Of a stretch of 64,000 bases of DNA, positions 17,809 to 27,936 are shown piece by piece. Source of the DNA: Roseovarius sp. ZX-A-9. GTDB taxonomy: Bacteria > Pseudomonadota > Alphaproteobacteria > Rhodobacterales > Rhodobacteraceae. Under the pieces are notes generated by a model. The model was not told the DNA's origin and did not search any database. It saw nothing but the letters and a program-made list of their open reading frames with translations. The position numbers and the translations under genes were made by a program. Location of the stretch: NCBI RefSeq assembly GCF_028369135.1, contig NZ_JAPWHW010000003.1:62001-126000 (forward strand), given 5' to 3'. Each line of letters begins with the position of its first letter. Positions within the stretch are counted from its first letter, which is position 1.

Positions 17809-18986
17809 TGGATGCGCTTGTCATCGGGGCCGGCCCTGCGGGGCTGATGGCAGCCGAAGCCTTGGCGCAGGCCGGGCTGCGCGTCACAGTTGCCGAGGCG
17901 AGACCGTCGCCAGCGCGCAAATTCCTGATGGCCGGCAAGTCGGGGTTGAACCTGACCAAGGCCGAGCCGCTCGAGACCTTTCTGGCCGCCTTGGGGCCGG
18001 ATGCGCGCACCCTGGAGCCGATGCTGCGAGCCTTTGGCCCGACAGAGGTGCAGGCTTGGGCGAGCGGATTGGACCAGCCGCTCTTTACCGGCTCGACGGG
18101 GCGGGTTTTTCCCGCGACCATGAAAGCATCGCCACTCCTGCGCGCATGGCTGGCACGGCTTGACTCCTTGGGCGTCACACTCCGGCGGCGCTGGCGCTGG
18201 GAGGGGTGGGACGGCGCCCAAGTGCTGATGCAGACACCCGACGGCCCTATGCGCCTGACGCCGACGGTAACGGTGCTGGCCTGCGGCGGGGCCAGCTGGG
18301 CGCGGCTGGGCTCTGACGGTGCGTGGGCCGCGAATCTGCCGGATCTGACCGCCCCGTTTCAGCCAGCGAACATGGGCTTTCGCATCAACTGGTCGGCGCA
18401 CATGGCCGCCCATATGGGGCACGCGGTCAAGGGCGTGGCCCTACATGCGGGAGGTGCGGTGTCGCGGGGTGAGTTCGTTCTGACCCGGCACGGAATCGAA
18501 GGCGGCGGCATATACGAAGTGTCGCGACAACTGCGTGACGGCGCGCCGCTGACCGTCGATCTGATGCCTGACCTCACCGAAGAGACCATCCGCGAACGGC
18601 TGGCCCGACCACGCGGCAAAGCCAGCCTTGGCAACCACCTGCGCAAGACGCTGAAGCTGCCCCCGGTGAAACAGGCATTGCTGATGGAGTTCGCGCGCCC
18701 CCTGCCCGACGACATGGCCCCGCTGATCAAGGCGCTGCCGATCGCGCATGACGGGCCGATGCCGCTGGATCAGGCGATATCAACCGCGGGCGGGCTGCGA
18801 TGGGACGCGCTGGACCAGGCATTGATGCTGCGCAACAGGCCCGGCACCTTCGCCGCCGGCGAGATGCTGGACTGGGAGGCGCCGACGGGGGGCTACCTGA
18901 TCACCGCCTGCCTGGCCACCGGCCTGTGGGCCGGACAGCACGCCGCGCAGTGGGCCGCTGATCAGGGCAGTGCGACCGCGCGCTGA
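17808..18986 (+). CDS. HI0933/TIGR03862-type flavoprotein oxidoreductase
   Basis: The 392-residue protein starts with an FAD-binding Rossmann motif GAGPAGLMAAEALAQAG (residues 6-22) and the family marker AEARPSPARKFLMAGKSGLNLTKAEP. Later comes VLACGGASWARLGSDG, and the C-terminal FAD contact TGGYLITACLATG. It belongs to the HI0933/YhiN-like family (COG2081), of which the TIGR03862 branch is common in alphaproteobacteria; the substrate is unknown. It is coupled to the MscS gene upstream and converges on the GST gene, overlapping its 3' end by 25 bases. Confidence 0.9.
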   Translation: MDALVIGAGPAGLMAAEALAQAGLRVTVAEARPSPARKFLMAGKSGLNLTKAEPLETFLAALGPDARTLEPMLRAFGPTEVQAWASGLDQPLFTGSTGRVFPATMKASPLLRAWLARLDSLGVTLRRRWRWEGWDGAQVLMQTPDGPMRLTPTVTVLACGGASWARLGSDGAWAANLPDLTAPFQPANMGFRINWSAHMAAHMGHAVKGVALHAGGAVSRGEFVLTRHGIEGGGIYEVSRQLRDGAPLTVDLMPDLTEETIRERLARPRGKASLGNHLRKTLKLPPVKQALLMEFARPLPDDMAPLIKALPIAHDGPMPLDQAISTAGGLRWDALDQALMLRNRPGTFAAGEMLDWEAPTGGYLITACLATGLWAGQHAAQWAADQGSATAR

Positions 18987-19549
18987 AACGCCTCGCGCGC
19001 TTCCATCCGGGCCTTGAACGCCGCCAGCTTCTCGTCCGGTTCGGGGAATTTCGCGACCTCGGCCCAGCGCAGGCAATGGGCCAGAAGCATGTCGGGAATC
19101 GTCATGTCCTCCCCCATCAGGAAGGGCCCCTGCATCGCGTCCGACAGCCGCGCGATATTGCGGCCATATTCCCATTTCATCGGTTCCTTGATTGCTGCGA
19201 TACGATGTTCCTCGGGCAGCACGAAGGTATGCCGTGCGGTGGCCCAGAGTATCGCGTCGACATCATCAAGAATCTGCAACGTCAGCGCATCTTGCTGCGC
19301 GCGCGCCACCGTGCCCGCCGGATGGGTGAACATCGCGTGCTTGTCGCCGAGGAAGGTCATGATCGCGACGGAATCAAAGATGGCGGTCCCGTCCACCCAC
19401 ATCGCCGGAATTTTCCCTGACGGGTTGGCCGCCATCGCCGCGTCGCTACGCGGCCCACAGGGGGTGTGGGTGTAGGGCACACCCATCTCTTCAAGCATCC
19501 ACAAGACGCGCAGGGCGCGGCTGGCGCGGGTTCCGATCACTTCGTACAT
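18962..19549 (-). CDS. Glutathione S-transferase family protein
   Basis: The 195-residue protein has an N-terminal thioredoxin-like GST domain (MYEVIGTRASRALRVLWMLEEMGVPY, with NPSGKIPAMWVDG holding the cis-Pro and DSVAIMTFL binding the glutathione gamma-glutamyl group) and an all-helical C-terminal domain with the N-capping-box segment MTIPDMLLAHCL. Substrate is not predictable. ATG 19549 gives the standard N-terminus; an in-frame extension to 19693 overlaps the promoter region of the divergent GFA-type gene. Its 3' end overlaps the flavoprotein gene tail-to-tail by 25 bases. Confidence 0.9.
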   Translation of the reverse strand: MYEVIGTRASRALRVLWMLEEMGVPYTHTPCGPRSDAAMAANPSGKIPAMWVDGTAIFDSVAIMTFLGDKHAMFTHPAGTVARAQQDALTLQILDDVDAILWATARHTFVLPEEHRIAAIKEPMKWEYGRNIARLSDAMQGPFLMGEDMTIPDMLLAHCLRWAEVAKFPEPDEKLAAFKARMEAREAFQRAVALP

Positions 19550-19691
19550 GGGGCAGGCTCCGGGCTGAAATTTCTCCTCAAGCAGTGGCGCAGAGTCACA
19601 CCGATTGCAATGGCGCGCATTGCTGACAGAAACTGTCACTGCCCCTATGGTACGTTCCGCGTCAACAACCTGCATAAAAGGGAGCGACGCC

Positions 19692-20126
19692 ATGTCCAGA
19701 ATCGGAGCCTGCCTTTGTGGCGCGGTCAGCTATGTCATTACGACTGACCCCACCCACACCGGCGCCTGTCATTGCAACATGTGCCGCAAATGGTCGGGCG
19801 GTGTTTTCATGGGCCTGCAGACGCCTGCAGATGGCCTGCAGATCACCGGCGCGGATGCGATCACCACCTTCAAATCATCCGACTGGGCGGAACGGGCGTT
19901 TTGCAACAAATGCGGCAGCTCGCTTTATTACCGGGTGACGGCACCGGGTCCGCATCAAGGTACCTATCACGTTGGTATTGGCACGCTTGATAACCCCAAC
20001 GGGATCGCATTGACCGAAGAGATTTTCATCGACGAGAAACCGGATGGATACAGCTTTTCCCAGCACACAAAGACCATGACCGGGGCGGAAGTCTTCGCGA
20101 TGTTCGCCCCGCCGGATGGCCGTTAA
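19692..20126 (+). CDS. GFA (CENP-V type) zinc-binding family protein
   Basis: This 144-residue protein fits the Gfa/CENP-V fold, first described from glutathione-dependent formaldehyde-activating enzyme. Zinc ligands are visible as CLCGAVSY, GACHCNMCRKWSG and CNKCGSSL. The family name reflects a glutathione-formaldehyde role for only a few members, so the function here is open. ATG 19692 is preceded by GGAG at 19680-19683. It is divergent from the GST gene, and a glutathione-linked pairing is possible but only suggestive. Confidence 0.88.
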   Translation: MSRIGACLCGAVSYVITTDPTHTGACHCNMCRKWSGGVFMGLQTPADGLQITGADAITTFKSSDWAERAFCNKCGSSLYYRVTAPGPHQGTYHVGIGTLDNPNGIALTEEIFIDEKPDGYSFSQHTKTMTGAEVFAMFAPPDGR

Positions 20127-20132
20127 ACCTGG

Positions 20133-20918
20133 TCAGAGATGTTCGTCGAGAAAATCGAGGATGATCTGCTGGACATTCGGCTCTTTAGACAGCCAATGCT
20201 GTTTATAGAGCGGATCGTCGCGGTCAAAGACCACCGATCGGTCGTTGCCATCCATGAACTCTCCGCAATCGCCGCGCAGGATGGGCAGGCGGAACCACGG
20301 ATCGCGCTTGCCCACCAATGACAGCACCGGCTCTGCCTCGGGCGCGTTCAGCCCGATATATTCGGGCCAACCGGCATTGCAGGTCCAGCCTTCGATCACG
20401 CGTGCGTCAAAATCGTAGCCTGAATAGGTCGCCGTAGTGGTCGCGCCTTCGCTATGCCCCGCAAGAACCACCGCCGTCCCGTCGAAACCGGGCAAGGCGC
20501 CAAGCTGCGCCATCGCATGATCCACCTCGGCCTGCCGCCAGCCCAGAACCGCCCGGTGCAACCCGCCCTCGGGGATTTCGGCGCGGCAACTGACCGGCTT
20601 GTCCTCGCGCGCGAAACTGTCAGGCGCGACAAAGATGTACCCGGCCTGCGCGTACATGCGCCCCGCAACATGGGCGATTTCAACGATGCCAGTGCAGCCA
20701 TGCATGTAGAGCACCAGGCGGGGGTGCGGGTGGTTTGCCAGATAATCCTCCAGCGATCCGATACCGATCCGCCGCGCACCGTGCACCTCGTCCGGCACGT
20801 AGACCAGCGCCGCCGCGTAGGTCCGCTGCAATTCGCGCGGATCGTCTGCACGACCATCTGCTTGGGCCGATGTGGCAATCACGGAGATCACTGCCAGAAT
20901 GCTCAGAATGCGGATCAC
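20133..20918 (-). CDS. Secreted alpha/beta hydrolase (dienelactone hydrolase-like)
   Basis: The 261-residue product begins with a classical signal peptide (MIRILSILAVISVIATSAQA, cleavage near residue 20). The mature part shows an oxyanion-type LVLYMHGCTGI, the nucleophile elbow VVLAGHSEGATT, and several cysteines (MHGCTG, PVSCRAE, GWTCNAGW, RGDCGEF) that probably form disulfides in the periplasm. It resembles dienelactone hydrolase / PET-hydrolase-like folds; the substrate is unknown. Its start overlaps the holA stop by four bases, making it the last gene of the leuS-lptE-holA set. Confidence 0.8.
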   Translation of the reverse strand: MIRILSILAVISVIATSAQADGRADDPRELQRTYAAALVYVPDEVHGARRIGIGSLEDYLANHPHPRLVLYMHGCTGIVEIAHVAGRMYAQAGYIFVAPDSFAREDKPVSCRAEIPEGGLHRAVLGWRQAEVDHAMAQLGALPGFDGTAVVLAGHSEGATTTATYSGYDFDARVIEGWTCNAGWPEYIGLNAPEAEPVLSLVGKRDPWFRLPILRGDCGEFMDGNDRSVVFDRDDPLYKQHWLSKEPNVQQIILDFLDEHL

Positions 20919-21943
20919 CTAGCAGCCCCCATCATGGCGAGGCGGATCAATGCGCGCTCTACCAGCGCCATCTGCGGCGCGGATTGCCCCGCAGAACGCA
21001 AGTGCAGGTCGGTATCCGTCAACAGCACCAACGCTGATTCCAACCGGGACGCGCCCCATTGCTGGGCCTGGCGGATCATCCGATCACGGCGCGGGCCAAA
21101 GACCGGCGGACGCATGCGCGCGATGCCCTGCGATGGCCCGCCCGGATCGGAGGCCGCCGTGTAAAGCGTGCGGAAATGGCGCGTCGCGGTGATGCACAGA
21201 CTGACCGGCTGTACCCCTTGGGCGCGCAGGCGTTTCATGATCGGACCAATCTCTCCCGAGCGCGCTTCGGCCACGATATTGAGCACATCGTCAAGGTCCG
21301 CCTCGGTCGAGGCCGGGGCGCAGACGGCCACATCCTCGGGGCTGAGGGCCGCATCATCACCCAGCTTGTAGAGCGACAATTTCTCCAGCGTCTGCCGGAA
21401 ATCTCCGGGATCGAGCGCACGCGAGAGCGTGACCAGATCGGCCATCGCCTCGGGCGCGACATTTTTCAATCCCGCCTTGCCCAGCATCGCCTCTATCTCG
21501 CCACGTGAGGGAGGGTCGTCATAGATCGCCGCCGCATAGGCGTTACTGTGGGTCTCGAACGCCTTGCGCAGTTTCGACGCGGGTTTGAGCGCACCGGCGG
21601 TCACGATGATCTGCGCATCGCCAGCCTGCCAGTCCTCCAGCGCGGCAAGGATCGGCGGCGCCAGTGCCTCGGTCGCGTCCTCGACAAAAGCGACGCGCGG
21701 GCCGGGAAAAAAACCTTGTGCCTTGACCGCATCCATCAGCCGTGCCGGATCTTTGCGCAGTTCGGCGGCGGGCATTCGCGCAAGGCGCATCTCGGTTTCG
21801 CCCTCTGGTCCGATCAGCGCCGCGATCACTTCCTGCCGTCGCAAGGCCACGCGCATCGCATCATTGCCGTAGATCAACAGCCCGGTGCGCGCAGGTTCCG
21901 GCCGCGCGAAATAACCCGGGGCCTCGCGCGGGCCCAGCTTCAT
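20915..21943 (-). CDS. holA: DNA polymerase III delta subunit
   Basis: The 342-residue HolA is the clamp-loader subunit that opens the beta sliding clamp. It shows the family start region with LLIYGNDAMRVALRRQEVIAAL, the AFVEDATEAL strand, and a helical C-terminal domain (RLRAQGVQPVSLCITATRHFRTLYTA, then ARMRPPVFGPRRDRMIRQAQQW). It overlaps the lptE stop by four bases upstream and the hydrolase start by four bases downstream, so three consecutive ORFs are coupled. The leuS-lptE-holA order is widespread in proteobacteria. Confidence 0.93.
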   Translation of the reverse strand: MKLGPREAPGYFARPEPARTGLLIYGNDAMRVALRRQEVIAALIGPEGETEMRLARMPAAELRKDPARLMDAVKAQGFFPGPRVAFVEDATEALAPPILAALEDWQAGDAQIIVTAGALKPASKLRKAFETHSNAYAAAIYDDPPSRGEIEAMLGKAGLKNVAPEAMADLVTLSRALDPGDFRQTLEKLSLYKLGDDAALSPEDVAVCAPASTEADLDDVLNIVAEARSGEIGPIMKRLRAQGVQPVSLCITATRHFRTLYTAASDPGGPSQGIARMRPPVFGPRRDRMIRQAQQWGASRLESALVLLTDTDLHLRSAGQSAPQMALVERALIRLAMMGAAR

Positions 21944-22434
21944 GTCGCGGAGACCGGCGCGGCAACCAGCCGGGTAATCAGCATGTTCGCAAGGATCGAC
22001 ATCAGCCGTGCTCGTGCGTCGCGTTCTGCCGCCTGCGTTGCGACGGTGGAACCAGACGCGGAGTAGCCGGTAAAGTTGCTGACCTTGCCAGAGGTCACGA
22101 CCGCGCCGGTCTCCAGATTGCGCAGGGCATATGTGATCTCACCCAGCAGATTGTAGCGCTGCGTCACGTCGTTGAGATCAATGGCAATCGACTCTTCATC
22201 GACCTTGATCGCATAGGACAGGCCATAAACGGCCGGGTTGCCGCGCCCCAGCCGCTGTTCGATCTCGCGCACCAGCAGGAAGGCATCGCGCGTCGTGGGC
22301 GCATCCACCAGCACAGCATCGTGCAACGCGGCAGCGCTCCCGCCCGGTCCGTAGACCGGCGTGAACCCGCAACCACCAAGCGCGGCGAGGCTGGCGAGAC
22401 AGAAGAAGCGGCGTGAATGGCGTGTATCGGTCAT
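21940..22434 (-). CDS. lptE: LPS assembly lipoprotein LptE
   Basis: The 164-residue protein has a lipoprotein signal (FCLASLAALGGC, lipidated Cys22) followed by GFTPVYGPGG, the typical LptE N-terminus, and a small alpha/beta domain (YALRNLETGAVVTSGKVSNFTGYSAS; QAAERDARARLMSILANMLITRL). LptE plugs the LptD barrel and delivers LPS to the outer leaflet of the outer membrane. It lies between leuS (55-base gap) and holA (4-base overlap), its usual place. Confidence 0.92.
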   Translation of the reverse strand: MTDTRHSRRFFCLASLAALGGCGFTPVYGPGGSAAALHDAVLVDAPTTRDAFLLVREIEQRLGRGNPAVYGLSYAIKVDEESIAIDLNDVTQRYNLLGEITYALRNLETGAVVTSGKVSNFTGYSASGSTVATQAAERDARARLMSILANMLITRLVAAPVSAT

Positions 22435-22489
22435 TTCAGGAACATATCACCATTTGGGTCCTTGCGCTCCGCAGTACCGGGGAAACGCC

Positions 22490-25048
22490 CTAAACCACCA
22501 CATTCACGATCCGTCCGGGGACAACGATCACCTTCTTCGGCTGTCCACCATCCAGTGCCTTTTGCACAGCATCATGCGCCAGCGCGATTTTTTCAACTGC
22601 TTCCTTGGATGCATCCTGCGCCACCTCGATTTCGCCGCGCCGTTTGCCGTTAATCTGGACTGGCAGCGTGATGGTGTCGTCGATCAGCATCGCGGGATCG
22701 GCCACCGGCCAAGGGGCGGTCACGACCAGACCGGTACCGCCCAGCATCTGCCACAGCTCCTCGGACAGGTGCGGCGTCATCGGCGACATGAGCTGTGCCA
22801 GTGCCGTCGCGGCCTGCCGCTTGGCCGCCGCACCGGCCTTGGATTTCGACAGGGTGTTGGTAAAGGCGTAAAGTCGCGCGATTGCGGCATTGAAGCCAAA
22901 GGACTCTACCCCACCCGTCACGTCGTGGATCGCCTTGTGCATCTCGCGCAGCAGCGCCTCATCCGCCTCTGCCGAGGCGTTTTCGGCGGTGTCAGCCGCG
23001 ATTTCGGAGACGATCCGGTAAACCCGTGCGAGGTGCTTGTGCGCAGCCTCGGCCCCCGCCGCAGTCCACTCGACGTCACGTTCGGGCGGGCTGTCGCTCA
23101 GAACGAACCAGCGCGCGGTATCGGCACCATAGGCCGAGATGATCCGCGCCGGGTCCACCACGTTCTTCTTGGATTTGGACATCTTGGCAGACGGGATGAT
23201 TTCCACCTCGGTGCCGTCGTTCAGCCTGCCATCGGTCACCTCTTCGGGCAGATGATAGACCGGACGATTATTGGCATCGCGCGTCTGGTAGATCTCGTGC
23301 GTTACCATGCCCTGAGTAAAGAGCGCATCGAACGGCTCGATCGCGGATTTCGGCAGATGCCCGGTAAGATGCATCGCACGCGCGAAAAAGCGCGAATAGA
23401 GCAGGTGCAGAATCGCGTGCTCGATGCCGCCGATATACTGATCGACATTCATCCAGTAGGCCGCTTCCTCTAGATCCGTGGGCGTTTTTGCATGCGGGGA
23501 CGTGAAGCGCGCAAAATACCACGAACTGTCGACAAACGTGTCCATCGTATCTGTCTCGCGTTGCGCGGCACCGCCACAGGACGGGCACGTCGTCTGCCGC
23601 CATGTCGGGTGGCGATCCAGCGGATTGCCCGGCTGGTCAAAGGTGACATCATCCGGCAGGCGCACCGGCAGATTTTCCTTGGCCTCCGGCACCACGCCAC
23701 AGACCTCACAATGCACCACCGGGATCGGGCAGCCCCAGTAACGCTGACGGCTGAGGCCCCAATCGCGCAGGCGGTATTTGGTCACGCCCTGCCCCACGCC
23801 CTGGGATTCGCAGAATGCGATGGCCGCATCGATAGCGTCATCCCCGGTCTGCACTTCCTCGCCCGCGAAACCGCGGACATACCGGACACGTTCGGTCTTG
23901 GGCGGAACATAAGCATCGCCGCCATCTTCGGGGGCCTGGTGTTCGGTATCGTGCGGCAGGTAGGTCGAGATCACAGGCAATTCGTATTTGCGGGCAAACT
24001 CCAGATCGCGCTGATCATGCGCGGGGCAGCCAAAGATCGCACCGGTGCCGTAATCCATCAGGATGAAATTCGCCACGTAAACCGGCAGCTCCCACGCCGT
24101 GTCAAAGGGATGACGCACGCGCAGGCCGGTGTCGTAGCCGCGTTTCTCGGCTGTCTCCAACGCCTCGGCCGTGGTTCCGCCCTTGCGGCATTCCGCATTG
24201 AACGTGGCCAGCGCTTCATCGCTTTTCTCCAGTTGGCGGGCCAATGGATGATCCGGCGAAATGCCAACGAAACTGGCCCCCATCAGTGTATCGGGTCGCG
24301 TGGTGTAAACCTCTACCCGGTCGTGCCCTTCGGGGCCGTCGATCAGCGAGAAGGAAAATTGCAGCCCGCGCGATTTTCCGATCCAGTTTTCCTGCATCAG
24401 CCGCACCTTGGCAGGCCAGTTTTCAAGTGTATCCAGCGCCTCGAGCAATTCCTCGGCCATGTCGGAAATCTTGAAGAACCATTGTGTCAGTTCGCGCCGC
24501 TCCACCTCGGCACCTGATCGCCAGCCCTTGCCGTCGATCACTTGCTCGTTGGCCAGAACGGTCATGTCGACCGGATCCCAGTTCACGACCGCATTCTTGC
24601 GGTAGACCAGCCCGGCCTCGAGCATGTCGAGGAAAAGCGCCTGCTGCTGGCTGTAATACTCCGGATCGCATGTCGCGAATTCGCGGCTCCAGTCGATGCT
24701 GAGGCCCAGCGGCTTCATCTGGCCGCGCATGTCGGCGATGTTCTGATAGGTCCAATCCTTGGGATGGCCACCGCTGGCCATCGCCGCGTTTTCCGCAGGC
24801 ATGCCGAATGCGTCCCAGCCCATCGGGTGCAGCACGTTATGGCCAGTCGCCAGTTTGTGCCGCGCGATGACGTCGCCCATCGTGTAGTTGCGGACATGGC
24901 CCATGTGGATGCGGCCCGACGGATAGGGAAACATCTCGAGCACGTAATACTTCGGCTTGTCATCCGAGCGAACGGCCCGGAAGATCGAGGCCTCTTCCCA
25001 AGCGTGTTGCCATCTGGCTTCGATCTCGGCGGCGGAATAGCGCGACAT
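22490..25048 (-). CDS. leuS: Leucyl-tRNA synthetase
   Basis: The 852-residue class I synthetase charges tRNA-Leu. It has the HIGH-type motif HMGH (residues 48-51) in [15 protein letters not shown], the CP1 editing domain with its threonine-rich [11 protein letters not shown], the KMSKS loop (about residue 620), a zinc-type pair of cysteine doublets around VHCEVCG and TTCPSCGG, and the C-terminal [11 protein letters not shown] region. ATG 25048 gives the standard start [14 protein letters not shown]; an in-frame extension to 25129 lacks similarity. Length is normal (E. coli 860). It heads leuS-lptE-holA-hydrolase. Confidence 0.97.
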   Translation of the reverse strand: MSRYSAAEIEARWQHAWEEASIFRAVRSDDKPKYYVLEMFPYPSGRIHMGHVRNYTMGDVIARHKLATGHNVLHPMGWDAFGMPAENAAMASGGHPKDWTYQNIADMRGQMKPLGLSIDWSREFATCDPEYYSQQQALFLDMLEAGLVYRKNAVVNWDPVDMTVLANEQVIDGKGWRSGAEVERRELTQWFFKISDMAEELLEALDTLENWPAKVRLMQENWIGKSRGLQFSFSLIDGPEGHDRVEVYTTRPDTLMGASFVGISPDHPLARQLEKSDEALATFNAECRKGGTTAEALETAEKRGYDTGLRVRHPFDTAWELPVYVANFILMDYGTGAIFGCPAHDQRDLEFARKYELPVISTYLPHDTEHQAPEDGGDAYVPPKTERVRYVRGFAGEEVQTGDDAIDAAIAFCESQGVGQGVTKYRLRDWGLSRQRYWGCPIPVVHCEVCGVVPEAKENLPVRLPDDVTFDQPGNPLDRHPTWRQTTCPSCGGAAQRETDTMDTFVDSSWYFARFTSPHAKTPTDLEEAAYWMNVDQYIGGIEHAILHLLYSRFFARAMHLTGHLPKSAIEPFDALFTQGMVTHEIYQTRDANNRPVYHLPEEVTDGRLNDGTEVEIIPSAKMSKSKKNVVDPARIISAYGADTARWFVLSDSPPERDVEWTAAGAEAAHKHLARVYRIVSEIAADTAENASAEADEALLREMHKAIHDVTGGVESFGFNAAIARLYAFTNTLSKSKAGAAAKRQAATALAQLMSPMTPHLSEELWQMLGGTGLVVTAPWPVADPAMLIDDTITLPVQINGKRRGEIEVAQDASKEAVEKIALAHDAVQKALDGGQPKKVIVVPGRIVNVVV

Positions 25049-25243
25049 GGGCGGCGCCCCTCTTTGGTCTGAATGCATCGAGAAGGGTGATATGCCGGGC
25101 GCGGCGCGGGGTCCAGAGGCAGGTGTCAAATTGCATCATCGTCAGCGCCATGGATTACCCCTCCCGGCGCACGACGCGACCCTTTGCAGCGCGGCCCGCC
25201 CTGCCTATAACGGGCAAATCCGGGCAGCAGGCGGTGCAGGCAC

Positions 25244-26494
25244 ATGAATATCCTCTTCATTCACCAGAATTTTCCGGGCCAGTACAAGCATCTGGCCCCG
25301 GCACTGGCAGAGGCCGGTCACGCCTGTCTGGCCCTGACATTGCGCGTCAAGGAGCCGACCACGTGGAAAGGCGTCCAGATCCGCCCCTATACCTTGCCCA
25401 AACGCACCGGGCAGAAGCTGCATCCGTGGCTGGTGGATCTCGATACCAAGGTGACACGAGGAGAGGCCTGCTACCGCGCCGCCCGCGCGCTGCGTGATCA
25501 GGGTTACAAGCCCGACATCATTCTTGCACATCCCGGTTGGGGCGAATCAATGTTCCTGCGCGATTTGTGGCCGCGGGCGCGCATGGGCCTCTATTGCGAA
25601 CTCTATCACGAGGCGGGCTATCCGCATCTGAACTTTGACCCCGAATTTCCGACAAGCGACCCGGATTTGCAGCCGCTGCGCATCCGGTTGAAGAACCTCA
25701 ACAACCATCTGCACTTCCCGCGGGCCGAGGCCGGGATCAGCCCGACACGGTTTCAGGCCGATACATTCCCGGCCGAATTTCGCGACCGGATCACCGTCTG
25801 CCATGACGGGATCGACACCGACCTGTCACGCCCGGCCCCAAACGTTCGGGTCCAGCTGAAAGGGCATCCGGAACTCAGCCGCGCCGACGAGATCATCACT
25901 TTCGTCAATCGCAATCTGGAGCCCTACCGCGGCTATCATATCTTCATGCGCGCCCTGCCGCGCCTGCTGCGAGAGCGCCCCAAAGCGCGGGTGATCATCA
26001 TCGGCGGGGATGAGGTGAGTTATGGCACCCCCGCGCCCGGTGGCAAAACCTGGAAGCAGATATTTCGCGACGAAGTGGCCGATCAGATCAGCGCCGAAGA
26101 TTGGAAGCGCGTGCATTTCCTTGGACGCATTCCGCATGGTGATTTCACCCGCATCCTGCAATTGAGCCGCGTCCATGTCTACCTGACCTACCCGTTCGTG
26201 CTCAGCTGGAGCCTGATGGAAGCGATGGCCTGCGAGGCAGCCATCATCGCCAGCGACACCGCCCCCGTGCGCGAAGTCATCCGCGATGACGAAACCGGTC
26301 GCATGGTCGATTTCTTTGACGGCGAAGCATTGGTGGACGAGATCTGCGAGCTTTTGGACGATGCCGAGGCCCGCGCCTTGCTGGGACGCAACGCGCGCGC
26401 GCTGATGCAATCGCAATTCGACCTGAAAACGATCTGCCTACCGCGTCAGATGAAATGGGTCACGGATCTGATGGATATGCCGCTGGTGGTGTGA
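25244..26494 (+). CDS. Glycosyltransferase family 4 protein
   Basis: The 416-residue protein is a GT-B glycosyltransferase. The N-terminal domain begins MNILFIHQNFPGQYKHLAPALAEAGH, of the Gly_transf_4_N type, and the C-terminal GT1 domain contains NRNLEPYRGYHIFMRALPRLL, VHFLGRIPHGDFTRIL and the donor-binding FVLSWSLMEAMACEAAIIASDTAPVREVI (E-x7-E-like). It probably acts in surface glycan synthesis; acceptor and sugar are unknown. It lies divergent from leuS (195 bases apart), between leuS and the GNAT/DUF3576 genes. In related genomes I recall DUF3576 sitting directly upstream of leuS, so this may be an insertion. Confidence 0.9.
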   Translation: MNILFIHQNFPGQYKHLAPALAEAGHACLALTLRVKEPTTWKGVQIRPYTLPKRTGQKLHPWLVDLDTKVTRGEACYRAARALRDQGYKPDIILAHPGWGESMFLRDLWPRARMGLYCELYHEAGYPHLNFDPEFPTSDPDLQPLRIRLKNLNNHLHFPRAEAGISPTRFQADTFPAEFRDRITVCHDGIDTDLSRPAPNVRVQLKGHPELSRADEIITFVNRNLEPYRGYHIFMRALPRLLRERPKARVIIIGGDEVSYGTPAPGGKTWKQIFRDEVADQISAEDWKRVHFLGRIPHGDFTRILQLSRVHVYLTYPFVLSWSLMEAMACEAAIIASDTAPVREVIRDDETGRMVDFFDGEALVDEICELLDDAEARALLGRNARALMQSQFDLKTICLPRQMKWVTDLMDMPLVV

Positions 26495-26609
26495 TCGCCA
26501 ACACTACGTTCACCGCGCAGGCTTGGGCGAAGATATTCGCGGCCGAAAGATTCAAGGGTCATTCCTCTTCCGCATTCAACGCGCCCGGTTTGTCAGATCA
26601 CAAAGACGA

Positions 26610-27062
26610 TTACGCGTTCTTTTCGTAGATGATGAACGGCGTGCGTGTCGCCACCTTGTCATATAGCATGCGACCCTTGTAATTGAATTCCTGCGTCTGC
26701 CAGTAAACGCCGGGAATGCCCGCCGCCCGCGCGGCGGCATGAACTTCCTCGATCAGCGCACGCCCGACGCCCCTGCCGCGCGTTTCGGGATCGGCGAAGA
26801 GATCCATCAGATAGCAGGTATCCTCGACTGACCATAAAATCCGGTGAAAGAGAAAATGCGCAAGCCCCACCGGCCGCCTGTCGATTTCAGCGATGAGGCC
26901 CTGAAATTCACCCGGCCGTCCGCTCAGCAGACGTGAAAAGGCGGTTTCAATGACGTCTTGGGGCAGCTCGGTCTCGTAGAAATCCAGATAGGCCGTCCAC
27001 AGCCTGAGCCAGTCGGCATGATCGCCCTCTCGCAACGGACGGATCGAAATATCAGCGGTCAT
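26610..27062 (-). CDS. GNAT family N-acetyltransferase
   Basis: The 150-residue protein is a single GNAT domain: SIRPLREGDHADWLRLWTAY at the start, GLAHFLFH in the central sheet, and the acetyl-CoA pyrophosphate loop in ADPETRGRGVGRALIEEVHAAA (RGRGVG), then the C-terminal YDKVATRTPFIIYEK. The substrate is unknown. ATG 27062 has a purine-rich AAGGGGGG upstream; the open frame continues to 27203 but lacks family similarity. The 115 bases between it and the convergent GT4 gene contain the short repeat discussed in findings. Confidence 0.9.
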   Translation of the reverse strand: MTADISIRPLREGDHADWLRLWTAYLDFYETELPQDVIETAFSRLLSGRPGEFQGLIAEIDRRPVGLAHFLFHRILWSVEDTCYLMDLFADPETRGRGVGRALIEEVHAAARAAGIPGVYWQTQEFNYKGRMLYDKVATRTPFIIYEKNA

Positions 27063-27289
27063 GCTGTGCCCCCCTTGGATAGCCAGCGCTTCGGGCGGGC
27101 GGATCGCCCGACGAGCCAGAAAAGGGTAACGTGCAAAACTGCCGCGCGACAAGACATTCGCCCAAACATATCCGAATCGCCCAACCGAGCCGGGGGCGCC
27201 CATCAGCCGATGGGCGTCATTCGTACAGTAACCGGGAATAAGGCGGCATCAAATGGGTGCCCGTTATCAGCGCTTGCGAAGGGGTGCGC

Positions 27290-27772
27290 CTAGTACCTGC
27301 CGGCCTGAATGCGCAGTTGGCGCGCGCGCGACAGGATCGCATCCTCGACCGCACGTTGGGTGCCGGCCGCAACCGGGCCGCCCTTCGACTGTAGCGCCAC
27401 GTTCAGCGACCGCGCATCAAGCGCCGGGTCACTGATCAGGATTGTCGCACGATAGGCACGCCCGCCGCCCGGCGGAACGCCGTAACCAGTAGAAATTACG
27501 CCGGTAAAGGGATCGGCAGACTGCACTGGCAGAAAATCGAGCACATCCAGCGACGCGGTCCACAAGAATCGGTTTACCTTGACCCCGGTCTTGTCACCGC
27601 GAAACGCATCAAAAATGCTCGTCCCGCTTTGTACGCCGCCATGCGTCGCTTCCTTGCCGCCCTCGACCACGACCGCATTGGGATCGAATTTCGGTGGCTT
27701 GTTGCCGCAGGCGGCAACGATGGCCAGACAGGCCAGCATCCCGAATACGCGCGTTGCAGAAGAAAAGATCAT
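27290..27772 (-). CDS. DUF3576 domain lipoprotein
   Basis: The 160-residue product carries a lipoprotein signal (VFGMLACLAIVAAC, lipidated Cys22) and the DUF3576 domain characteristic of alphaproteobacteria: SGTSIFDAFRGDKTGVKVNRFLWTASLDVLDFLPVQSADPF, a GVISTGY strand, and a C-terminal helix VEDAILSRARQLRIQ (quoted in pieces). Function is unknown; it is probably anchored in the outer membrane. It is divergent from the YggS gene. Its usual downstream neighbour leuS is separated here by the GNAT and GT4 genes. Confidence 0.88.
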   Translation of the reverse strand: MIFSSATRVFGMLACLAIVAACGNKPPKFDPNAVVVEGGKEATHGGVQSGTSIFDAFRGDKTGVKVNRFLWTASLDVLDFLPVQSADPFTGVISTGYGVPPGGGRAYRATILISDPALDARSLNVALQSKGGPVAAGTQRAVEDAILSRARQLRIQAGRY

Positions 27773-27936
27773 ACCACCGTCCGACGTTAATTGCCCCTCT
27801 CTACTATCCAAGCAGCGCCATCGGAGCAAGCGGTTTAGCTTTGCCGAAGCAGCAATACCATTTCACGCTTTGCATCCGGGCCTGTGCCTGATTTATCTTT
27901 GACCCAACGGAGTGATACCCACCGGAGATGCAATTC

